From assembly GCA_945836835.1 (NCBI GenBank), contig CAMAML010000023.1, positions 1 to 10,384 of the forward strand: a stretch of 10,384 bases of DNA, in the 5' to 3' direction. The position numbers and the translations under genes were made by a program. Positions 1 to 5,994 of the stretch are shown piece after piece (within the stretch, counting starts at the first letter, position 1; every line of letters begins with the position of its first letter). Below the pieces are notes generated by a model. That model was given only the letters and a program-made list of their open reading frames with translations. It searched no databases and was not told where the DNA came from. This DNA is from an uncultured cyanobacterium (GTDB lineage Bacteria; Cyanobacteriota; Vampirovibrionia; Gastranaerophilales; Gastranaerophilaceae).

Positions 1-312
1 GCGACAACGGAAACAACCGACACCCCGAGCGATGGAATTACGGCTACTAATGGAATGGTTTCGACGACCGAAACCAAAGCGACAACGGAAACAACCGACA
101 CTCCGAGCGATGGAATTACGGCTACTAATGGAACGGTTCCGACGACCGAAACCGAAGCGACAACGGAAACAACCGACACCCCGAGCGATGGAATTACGGC
201 TACTAATGGAATGGTTTCGACGACCGAAACCAAAGCGACAACGGAAACAACCGACACTCCGAGCGATGGAATTACGGCTACTAATGGAACGGTTCCGACG
301 ACCGAAACCGAA
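1..312. repeat. Four 78-bp tandem units arranged as two identical 156-bp copies
   Basis: Units start at bases 1, 79, 157 and 235, with a partial unit from 313. Units 1 and 3 are identical, and units 2 and 4 are identical. The two types differ by a synonymous acc/act and by Met/Thr, Ser/Pro and Lys/Glu codon changes. The higher-order repeat is therefore 156 bp. Each unit encodes 26 residues, with the core TTETTDTPSDGITATNG. The array may continue to the left of the window. Because 78 is a multiple of 3, copy number can change without breaking the frame. Confidence 0.95.
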
Positions 313-2580
313 GCAACAACGGAAACAACCGACACCACAACCGAAGAAACCGCAAATGATGAAGAGACAAAAATGAACGACTACATCAGCGGGATTACGG
401 AAAAAACAACGGCAATAAACGCTTTCACAACACAATTTACGAACTTGAAACAACAGACCGTAATACTTGTACTTAGAGCAAAACAAGACAGTGAAAAATT
501 TGAAAAAAATTACGAGGCAAAAGTAGGCGAATACAAAGCACTGTTAAACAAATTGAGCGGGAACAAGCCTGAGGATAAAGGGCAACAATTCATGGATATG
601 CTCAAATACGGAGTAAATTATAACAGCGAATTTTCCGAAGATGACATGAACCGTTACAACGAATTAAAAGCCGAACTCGACACCGAAAACGGAACTTTTG
701 CGACCGAACTGAACGCAAAACTTGCGATTTTGGGTGCGTTTGGTGCCGCATTCCAATCGGGCATCGAAATGCTTGCCGTTGACACTGAATATGCTCAACA
801 AGCCATTGAGGACGGAAAAGCTTATGCGTTGAATCAAACAGGTATTTCGGAAGAGCAAATTGGAACATTAATTCACTTGTTCGGAGAAGAGTCCGAAATT
901 GTAAAAAATATTCTTTACGGAAAATCGGGCGAGTCGTTGGGCAGAGACGTAATGGACGGTGGCGAAGCACTACTCGGACTTGTTAATGCTACACAAAACA
1001 CAATCAGCTCTTCAACCAAATTGAACGAGGCAAGTATCGCTATGTCCGCAGATTTAACCCAAAGAAAAGCAGACATGAGTACTGAAATCGGCGAGATGAA
1101 TGCTCAATTTGAAGAAATATTCGCTCAACAAGATGCGGAAAATATCGACGAAAACGGAGAAAAGAAAACAAGCGAAAAGAAAGATAACACCGAAGAACCC
1201 GATGCGGCTGCAGTTGAAAAGCAAGGACAACAAGCAGAGCAAAGTGGTAAAAAAGCGGAACAGGAAGGCAAAGAGGCGGAAAAAGACGAGGCGGCTTACA
1301 AGAAAGAGATGAAAAGAGAAGAAACCGCACTCAAGAAAACCCAACGCCAAATCAAAAACGAACAAAAGAAAATGCAGGAAGCAAATGCACAAATTGAAGC
1401 AGGTAATGCGGAAATTGACACATATTATGCTGCAATTACTACCCTCTCGGCAACAAGCAAAAACGCTACCGCAAGCACTCCGAAAACGAACGAAAAAACA
1501 ACAAACAACAATCAGACCGTAAGCAATACAACGAACAATTCAACTCAACTTGCAACCGCCAATGCTTACATGGGACAAATTGACCAACTTTCTCAAAACA
1601 ATACCCGCTTGGGACAAGTAATAACTTCAAGCGGACAAACGGTTACCGTTTTGCAGAAAAAGAGTACGAAAACTCAAAAAATGCTTGTCAAAACAAGTAA
1701 AGCAAAGCAATCTGCAGCTATAAAAAAGCAAAAGGACGCCGAACAAGAGGCAAAAAATAAACAAAAACCTATACAAACCGTAACAACAATCGGATACGTA
1801 TTTACCGGTATTAAAATGGTCGGTTTAGGCTTAATGGCATTTCCGCTTACCGCTGCGATAGGTTCAATTATGTACGGAGTCGGAACGTACGGAGAATTGG
1901 CATGCTATGCAACAAACATGGCCCTGAATATTTCGCAGGGTAATTGGCTTGGGGCAGGCATCTGCCTTGCAGCTGCCGCTGCAAGTTTCCTAATGGGACC
2001 AAACCCAACCGAATCACTTACGGAAGGAATTAAACAACTGTCAACCGAGGCTGCAAAAGAAGGTGCAAAAAATATGGGAACAACCGCCATAAAAGAAACC
2101 GTCGTCGAAGGAGTCAAAGAAGGCGTTGAAGAAGGTGCAAAAGAAGGTGTTAAACAAGTCGTCACCGAAGGGGTCAAGGAAGGTGTTGAAGAAGGTACAA
2201 AACAAATCAGCGAACAGGTTATACTCGAAAACATCAAAAACTCTTCATCAACCTTAATCACTGATACCTTATTTGAAAATGCAAAACAAGCAATGATTGC
2301 ATCAGCGGAAAAATCTATGGCGGAACTCTCTGCAAAAATAGCCTTGGAAGCTTCAAAAAAACTTGCAGTAGAATCAATAAAACAATCATTAAAAGAGTCT
2401 GCCCTATCCCTTGTTGGAAATGCATCACAGCTCGCAGGCTCAGTACTTTCAAATGAAAAAGAGCAAGAAGAAGAAAAGAAAATAACTCACACGGCACAAA
2501 ACAGAAAAAAAGCAAGAGAGGCAGTAAAAAGAGGTCTTAACAAGGTTAAGAGCAAGAAAAACGCTCAAAACGCAAAATAA
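1..2580 (+). CDS. Large repeat-containing protein with two hydrophobic segments, 5' end missing
   Basis: The frame is open from base 1 to a TAA at 2578-2580, so the window holds the last 859 residues and the true start lies upstream; Met at base 55 is inside the repeat and is not a credible start. I do not recognise a family. Residues 1-104 are four 26-residue Thr/Glu-rich repeats plus a partial fifth. Residues 120-370 look helical and mixed. Residues 380-465 are very rich in Lys, Glu, Gln and Ala, as in a coiled coil, followed by an Asn/Thr-rich linker to about 520. Hydrophobic stretches lie at about 597-628 and 649-666. Residues 701-735 form a Gly-Val-Lys-Glu repeat, and the C-terminus is strongly basic. 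No signal peptide can be assessed. Coiled coil followed by a hydrophobic hairpin and amphipathic helices recalls secreted translocator or pore-forming proteins, or a phage tape-measure protein; this is inference from layout only. Confidence 0.85.
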   Translation, partial: ATTETTDTPSDGITATNGMVSTTETKATTETTDTPSDGITATNGTVPTTETEATTETTDTPSDGITATNGMVSTTETKATTETTDTPSDGITATNGTVPTTETEATTETTDTTTEETANDEETKMNDYISGITEKTTAINAFTTQFTNLKQQTVILVLRAKQDSEKFEKNYEAKVGEYKALLNKLSGNKPEDKGQQFMDMLKYGVNYNSEFSEDDMNRYNELKAELDTENGTFATELNAKLAILGAFGAAFQSGIEMLAVDTEYAQQAIEDGKAYALNQTGISEEQIGTLIHLFGEESEIVKNILYGKSGESLGRDVMDGGEALLGLVNATQNTISSSTKLNEASIAMSADLTQRKADMSTEIGEMNAQFEEIFAQQDAENIDENGEKKTSEKKDNTEEPDAAAVEKQGQQAEQSGKKAEQEGKEAEKDEAAYKKEMKREETALKKTQRQIKNEQKKMQEANAQIEAGNAEIDTYYAAITTLSATSKNATASTPKTNEKTTNNNQTVSNTTNNSTQLATANAYMGQIDQLSQNNTRLGQVITSSGQTVTVLQKKSTKTQKMLVKTSKAKQSAAIKKQKDAEQEAKNKQKPIQTVTTIGYVFTGIKMVGLGLMAFPLTAAIGSIMYGVGTYGELACYATNMALNISQGNWLGAGICLAAAAASFLMGPNPTESLTEGIKQLSTEAAKEGAKNMGTTAIKETVVEGVKEGVEEGAKEGVKQVVTEGVKEGVEEGTKQISEQVILENIKNSSSTLITDTLFENAKQAMIASAEKSMAELSAKIALEASKKLAVESIKQSLKESALSLVGNASQLAGSVLSNEKEQEEEKKITHTAQNRKKAREAVKRGLNKVKSKKNAQNAK
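2101..2205. repeat. Short internal duplication coding Gly/Val/Lys/Glu repeats
   Basis: Two diverged copies, about 2101-2157 and 2158-2205, both encode GVKEGVEEG followed by a TKQ or VKQ-like tail. The short period resembles amphipathic repeats of LEA-type proteins, but the resemblance is only compositional. It lies just C-terminal to the second hydrophobic segment of the large protein. Confidence 0.7.
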
Positions 2581-2582
2581 AG

Positions 2583-3959
2583 CTACGATTGCGAGGAAAC
2601 GCAGGAAACTATTGCGTCCATAAGTCGTTTAACCTTGACGATTTTCAGCTTGGAGAATTTATCCGAAACCTCGTTTGCAAACGGAATAATCGCCTGCTTA
2701 AATCCTGACGCTTCGGCCTCTTTCAACCTTTTTCCGATGTTATTTACGGGGTGAACCTCGCCCGACAGTCCGATTTCACCGATAATAACCGTTTGGGAGT
2801 CCACGACCACATCCCTTGCACAAGTTGCAATCGCCAACGCTATCCCTAAATCGGCACTCGGCTCGGACACGTCAAACCCGCCCATAACGTTTATATAAAC
2901 GTCTTGTTTTGAAAAATTAAGCCCAACCCGCTTTTCCAAAACCGCCAAAATCTGCAACAATCTGCTCATATCAATCCCGTTCGTAACTCTTCTCGGGCTT
3001 GCATAAGGGGTTGAGCCGACAAGTGCCTGAATTTCGACAAGCAATGGTCGTGTTCCTTCGTTTGTTACGATAATCGCACTCCCCGGAGTTGCGACCTGAG
3101 AACGTTCGTTTAAAAAAAGATCGTTCGGATTTTTTATCTCGTGCAAACCGTCCGAGTGCATCTCAAAAATCCCGACTTCTGACGTGTTTCCGAAACGGTT
3201 TTTCATCGACCTCAGCATTCTGTAAGACTTATATTTATCCCCCTCAAAATAGATAACGGTATCGACCATATGCTCCAGAACCTTCGGACCTGCAATGTTT
3301 CCGTCTTTTGTAACATGCCCGATAACGACCGTCGTTATGTTTTTGCTTTTTGCAATATGCATAAGCAAATTTGTGCATTCTCTAATCTGAGAAACGCTCC
3401 CCGCGGAACTCGGGACGTTATTGGAATAAATAGCCTGAATACTGTCCACCACGACAAAATCCGGACACAATTCTTCAATCTGCGACTTAACATTTTCCAT
3501 ATTAGTCTGCGGATAGATATACAAATTCTCCGAATTAATCCCGAGTCTTTCCGCTCTCAATTTAAGCTGTCCCGCACTTTCTTCGGCAGAAACATACAGA
3601 ACCTTTTTCCCCGACTCGCAAATCCTTCCGCAGGTTTGTAGCGTAATCGTGGACTTACCTATCCCCGGATCGCCCGCAAGCAAGGTAAGAGAACCTTGGA
3701 CAAACCCGCCGCCCAAAATTCTGTCAAACTCGGATATATTTGTACTCAGTCGAACCTCTTCGCCAATCGTAATATCTTTGAGCAAAGTCGGTTTTTCTTT
3801 GTTAACAAACTCATTTGCGGCGGCGTTCGGTTGCTTTTCGTCATACGAAAGCTCTTCCGCAAAACTTCCCCAGCTTCCGCAGGAAGGACATTTGCCGAGG
3901 TATCCTGCAGTTTCATATCCGCATTGAGAACATATCCATTTTGATTTAACTTTTGCCAT
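2583..3959 (-). CDS. radA: DNA repair protein RadA (Sms), branch-migration ATPase
   Basis: The 458-residue length is normal for RadA, a cytoplasmic RecA-like ATPase that helps process recombination intermediates and drives branch migration. An N-terminal zinc finger is visible as Cys10-X2-Cys13 and Cys24-X2-Cys27. Walker A is GDPGIGKST at 96-104, the Walker B region is FVVVDS at about 168-173, and the RadA-specific KNRFG motif is at 253-257. The last third, from about residue 300, is the Lon-protease-like domain. The ATG at 3959-3957 has no well-placed Shine-Dalgarno; a -10 box ends 6 nt upstream, suggesting a leaderless message. The stop codon is 2 bp from the stop of the convergent large gene, with no room for a terminator, so the two transcripts probably overlap at their 3' ends. 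Confidence 0.97.
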   Translation of the reverse strand: MAKVKSKWICSQCGYETAGYLGKCPSCGSWGSFAEELSYDEKQPNAAANEFVNKEKPTLLKDITIGEEVRLSTNISEFDRILGGGFVQGSLTLLAGDPGIGKSTITLQTCGRICESGKKVLYVSAEESAGQLKLRAERLGINSENLYIYPQTNMENVKSQIEELCPDFVVVDSIQAIYSNNVPSSAGSVSQIRECTNLLMHIAKSKNITTVVIGHVTKDGNIAGPKVLEHMVDTVIYFEGDKYKSYRMLRSMKNRFGNTSEVGIFEMHSDGLHEIKNPNDLFLNERSQVATPGSAIIVTNEGTRPLLVEIQALVGSTPYASPRRVTNGIDMSRLLQILAVLEKRVGLNFSKQDVYINVMGGFDVSEPSADLGIALAIATCARDVVVDSQTVIIGEIGLSGEVHPVNNIGKRLKEAEASGFKQAIIPFANEVSDKFSKLKIVKVKRLMDAIVSCVSSQS

Positions 3960-3965
3960 AGCCCG

Positions 3966-3994
3966 ATTATACCCTCAACTCGGAATAATTACAA
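3966..3994 (-). promoter_or_regulatory. radA promoter, apparently leaderless
   Basis: On the minus strand, TTGTAA (3994-3989) is followed by a 17-bp spacer, a perfect TATAAT (3971-3966), then 6 nt and the ATG. Transcription would start at or within a base of the A of ATG. A GAGGG exists, but 12 nt before the ATG, overlapping the promoter. Confidence 0.6.
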
Positions 3995-4070
3995 GTGAAA
4001 GTTTTCAAATAGAAAAATCGGAAGTTTAGATTTTCCTAAAAAGATTAACGTAACATTTTTGTAACTTAGG

Positions 4071-4099
4071 TGGTCAAAAAATTTTTGAAGGGGTATAAT
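4071..4099 (+). promoter_or_regulatory. Promoter of the thymidine kinase gene
   Basis: TGGTCA (4071-4076, 4 of 6 matches to the -35 consensus), a 17-bp spacer and a perfect TATAAT (4094-4099). The predicted start near 4106 gives a leader of about 34 nt containing GGGAG at 4130-4134, 5 nt before the ATG. Confidence 0.6.
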
Positions 4100-4139
4100 A
4101 AACTCAAAGAGTATTGGGGAAAGTTTTACGGGAGAAAAA

Positions 4140-4760
4140 ATGGAAGGATACAGTTTTGAGCTAATTACGGGGCCTATGAGTTGCGGGAAAACGGAGGAAC
4201 TTTTACGCAGAGTAAGGAGATGCATTATCGCAAAGAAAAAGGTCAAAGTAATTTCCCCCGACGTCGACACGAGGGCAAAAGGGGATTATATAGAATCAAG
4301 AAACGGGTTGTGGCTTGACGCAATAAAAATAAAGCATGCCATTCATATTCTTTCCGTCGTAAAACCCGACGACGAAGTCGTCGCCATAGACGAGCTTCAG
4401 TTCTTTGACAAAAACATTACAAAAGTTATAACCAAACTGATGGATGAAGGCAAAAAGGTTCTCGGAACGGGATTAGAGCTTGATTTTAAAGCAGAACCTT
4501 TCGGGAGCATGCCCGAATTGATGTGCATCGCAACGAAAGTCGACAAACTCCACGCCGTTTGTATGAAATGCGGGTGCGAACACGCAACCAGAACCCAAAG
4601 ATTAATCGACGGCAAGCCTGCGGACAAAAATTCACCGCTTATAATGATTGGCGGAGATGAAACCTATGAAGCAAGATGCATAAAATGCTATGAACTGCCT
4701 GACATCGAACACCAAAAGCAAAAACGCAACCTAAAAGTCCTGCCGTTTAGTTTTAAATAA
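4140..4760 (+). CDS. tdk: Thymidine kinase, TK1 (type II) family
   Basis: The 206-residue cytoplasmic enzyme phosphorylates thymidine to dTMP with ATP in the pyrimidine salvage pathway. The P-loop is GPMSCGKT at 11-18, and DELQFF at 84-89 carries the expected catalytic base Glu85. GLELDFKAEPFG at about 111-122 is the family's conserved core strand and loop. Structural zinc ligands are visible as Cys141-X2-Cys144 and Cys180-X2-Cys183, and YEARC precedes the last pair. The length is typical. The start is supported by GGGAG 5 nt upstream. One oddity is Ser-Cys in the P-loop where most relatives have Phe-Ser or Phe-Ala. The gene stands alone, divergent from radA, and ends at the terminator at 4762-4787. 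Confidence 0.95.
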   Translation: MEGYSFELITGPMSCGKTEELLRRVRRCIIAKKKVKVISPDVDTRAKGDYIESRNGLWLDAIKIKHAIHILSVVKPDDEVVAIDELQFFDKNITKVITKLMDEGKKVLGTGLELDFKAEPFGSMPELMCIATKVDKLHAVCMKCGCEHATRTQRLIDGKPADKNSPLIMIGGDETYEARCIKCYELPDIEHQKQKRNLKVLPFSFK

Positions 4761-4761
4761 T

Positions 4762-4787
4762 AAAAAAGCCCTAATAAGGGCTTTTTT
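4762..4787. terminator. Bidirectional intrinsic terminator
   Basis: A perfect 11-bp inverted repeat, AAAAAAGCCCT / AGGGCTTTTTT, with an AATA loop. It gives a GC-centred stem with a T-run on both strands. It starts 2 bp after the thymidine kinase stop and ends 1 bp before the convergent prepilin stop, so it can serve both genes. Confidence 0.93.
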
Positions 4788-4788
4788 A

Positions 4789-5625
4789 CTAGAACTTAAC
4801 GGGATAATCGTCAGGGATTTTCCAGTTGTTTAATTGGATTAAACCGCCACAACTATAACCTGCCAAATTATGATTTATTTCGTTTGAACAACCTTGGTCA
4901 GCCATATTTCTTAATGCATCCTCATCAACATTCTTTAAATGAAGTCCCCTCATCCATATACCTGATTTATGCGTATCTGAAGCTTTATAAAGAAGATTTA
5001 CCCCAAAGACATCCGCACCAAAGACATTTTTCCCCTTTTTAGAGCCGTCAATATCAAACCATATTTGAATATGAGGGACTGTTAATTGACCACCTGCCCA
5101 AGCACATAAAGCCATACCGTTATTCATCACAGCAGTAACTTTATTCGACGTGTTCGCCCCCAATGCCCCTTTAATACCCGATAAAGAACTCGGAGGTGTC
5201 CAACATTCTTCTTCATTTTCTTGTCCGCAAATTTTATCTATCTTAAGCTCGGGAAAAACATATTTTTCTAAAATTTGTTGAGAACATTCGTATGAGCTGT
5301 CAATATCACAAGTATCCCACTCTGCTATTTCCCCGTATTTTGCCTCGGACATTCTGACGGCATTTGCTATTAGAGCATAAGTCTTTTTGACTTTAGTCTC
5401 AACGACCGACTTTTTGTAGTTATGTATAAGCGTCGGCAAGGTTACCGCCGCAATCACGCCGATTACTCCTAACGTAATGAGGACTTCGGCAAGAGTGAAA
5501 GCCCTTTTTACGAGGCGTGGAGAACCTTGTGTCCCTTCGTCTCCGTACAAGAGTGGACTATGTCCACCCTCGGCAAGAGTAAAGCCTTTTATAAACGACT
5601 TTCTTTCCCTCAATTTTGTACACAT
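4789..5625 (-). CDS. Prepilin-like protein (type IV pilin/pseudopilin N-terminus) with duplicated FTLAE motif
   Basis: A 278-residue protein with a class III prepilin signal: a basic leader, then FTLAE and a hydrophobic helix with the signature LITLG plus VIGVIAAVTLP, at residues 43-65. The family is processed by a prepilin peptidase before Phe, with the Glu at mature position 5 used in assembly. The start at 5625-5623 is chosen because AAGGAGG lies 8 nt upstream; a start at 5694 would put the promoter inside the gene. The motif FTLAE occurs twice, at 15-19 and 43-47; only the second is followed by the hydrophobic helix, so processing at A42/F43 would make a normal pilin. The body has several cysteines (for example the SSYECSQ and AGYSCGG contexts), as in minor pilins with disulfides. 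It stands alone and faces a divergent XRE regulator. Role (pilus, competence or secretion pseudopilin) cannot be told from sequence. Confidence 0.9.
   Translation of the reverse strand: MCTKLRERKSFIKGFTLAEGGHSPLLYGDEGTQGSPRLVKRAFTLAEVLITLGVIGVIAAVTLPTLIHNYKKSVVETKVKKTYALIANAVRMSEAKYGEIAEWDTCDIDSSYECSQQILEKYVFPELKIDKICGQENEEECWTPPSSLSGIKGALGANTSNKVTAVMNNGMALCAWAGGQLTVPHIQIWFDIDGSKKGKNVFGADVFGVNLLYKASDTHKSGIWMRGLHLKNVDEDALRNMADQGCSNEINHNLAGYSCGGLIQLNNWKIPDDYPVKF
5486..5590 (-). repeat. Imperfect direct repeats flanking an 84-bp in-frame insertion in the prepilin gene
   Basis: The segment encoding GFTLAE or AFTLAE is present twice (plus-strand tcggcaagagtgaaagcc at 5486-5503 and tcggcaagagtaaagcc at 5570-5586), exactly 84 bp apart (28 codons). 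Between them lie a palindrome, GTGGACTATGTCCAC (5553-5567), and a second small inverted repeat, cttgt at 5526-5530 with acaag at 5547-5551. The layout looks like a small inserted element or a duplication between pilin genes. It keeps the frame and adds 28 residues to the leader. Confidence 0.8.
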
Positions 5626-5633
5626 ATTATAAA

Positions 5634-5640
5634 CCTCCTT
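5634..5640 (-). promoter_or_regulatory. Ribosome binding site fixing the prepilin start
   Basis: The minus strand reads AAGGAGG, 8 nt before the ATG at 5625-5623. It is a near-perfect Shine-Dalgarno and rules out the longer reading that begins at 5694. Confidence 0.9.
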
Positions 5641-5648
5641 CTTACAAT

Positions 5649-5664
5649 GTTCATATGTATGAAC
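5649..5664. promoter_or_regulatory. Operator-like palindrome 1, over the prepilin transcription start
   Basis: GTTCATATGTATGAAC is a perfect 7-bp inverted repeat with a 2-bp centre. The predicted prepilin transcription start (about 5659) falls inside it, a typical position for repression. A near copy lies 53 bp away, at 5702-5717. Confidence 0.65.
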
Positions 5665-5665
5665 T

Positions 5666-5694
5666 AGTATAACATATGAATTTGATATTATCAA
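5666..5694 (-). promoter_or_regulatory. Prepilin promoter
   Basis: The minus strand shows TTGATA (5694-5689), a 17-bp spacer and TATACT (5671-5666), each one or two bases from consensus. The predicted leader of about 34 nt contains the AAGGAGG site. Palindrome 1 directly follows the -10 box, and palindrome 2 lies just upstream of the -35 box. Confidence 0.8.
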
Positions 5695-5701
5695 GACAAA
5701 T

Positions 5702-5717
5702 GTTCACAAGTATGAAG
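5702..5717. promoter_or_regulatory. Operator-like site 2, abutting the regulator's -10 box
   Basis: GTTCACAAGTATGAAG matches palindrome 1 at 13 of 16 positions in the same orientation. The start-to-start distance of 53 bp is close to five helical turns. It ends directly before the candidate -10 box of the divergent XRE gene, fitting autoregulation. A related half-site, CATATGAA, lies at 5673-5680. Confidence 0.6.
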
Positions 5718-5729
5718 TAATATTACAAC
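5718..5729 (+). promoter_or_regulatory. -10 box of the XRE regulator, leaderless spacing
   Basis: TAATAT at 5718-5723 is followed by 6 nt and the ATG at 5730, placing transcription start at the start codon. No Shine-Dalgarno is present before the ATG. The -35 is weak (AAGACA at 5693-5698, 19-bp spacer). Confidence 0.45.
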
Positions 5730-5975
5730 ATGACTAACTCGGATTTTAACAAAATTATTTGCCAAAGAATTCTGGCACTCAGAAAAGAGAGAAAAATTAC
5801 GCTTGAAAAACTTGCATACCAAAGCGGGATTTCTAAGGGAGGGTTGAGTGAAATTGAGCGAAATATGAAAGAACCTCGGGCGTATACAATCTTAAAAATT
5901 TGCTCTGGGCTCGGGATTTCAATGAAGGAATTTTTCGACTTCCCCGAAATTGAAAACTTTGCAAACAATTTGTGA
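5730..5975 (+). CDS. Small XRE/Cro-type helix-turn-helix regulator
   Basis: An 81-residue protein made almost entirely of one HTH_3-type domain, residues about 8-66. Recognisable features are RILALRKERKITLEKLA leading into the first helices, SGISKGGLSEIER as the turn and recognition helix, and ICSGLGISMKEFF as the closing helix typical of this family. There is no effector or oligomerisation domain beyond a short tail, so it probably binds DNA as a simple dimer. Its likely sites are the two near-identical palindromes in the 104-bp gap to the divergent prepilin gene. The start is the only ATG that gives a full domain, although it lacks a Shine-Dalgarno. Its target and direction of control are inferred from position only. 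Confidence 0.9.
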   Translation: MTNSDFNKIICQRILALRKERKITLEKLAYQSGISKGGLSEIERNMKEPRAYTILKICSGLGISMKEFFDFPEIENFANNL

Positions 5976-5994
5976 ATAACCCACTCAAACGGTT

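Noticed and set aside
55..57. Met at base 55 as the start of the large protein
   Set aside because: The frame is open to base 1 within a repeat whose units mostly lack this Met, and there is no SD; the gene begins outside the window.
1..312. CRISPR array
   Set aside because: The repeats are directly abutting coding units without spacers.
32..376. Arg/Lys-rich open frame overlapping the tandem repeat
   Set aside because: It is open only because the 78-bp unit is a multiple of three and lacks stops in that frame; it ends soon after the repeat stops and overlaps a clearly better frame.
3270..3944. Plus-strand open frames inside radA
   Set aside because: They are antisense to a well-conserved gene, have no family features, and reflect its codon use.
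4036..4072. CCTAA/TTAGG inverted repeat and GTAAC direct repeat between radA and the thymidine kinase gene
   Set aside because: The arms are only 5 bp with a long spacer in AT-rich DNA, so chance explains them.
5626..5694. Longer prepilin starting at 5694
   Set aside because: It would place the promoter and operator inside the coding region, while an excellent SD precedes the ATG at 5625.
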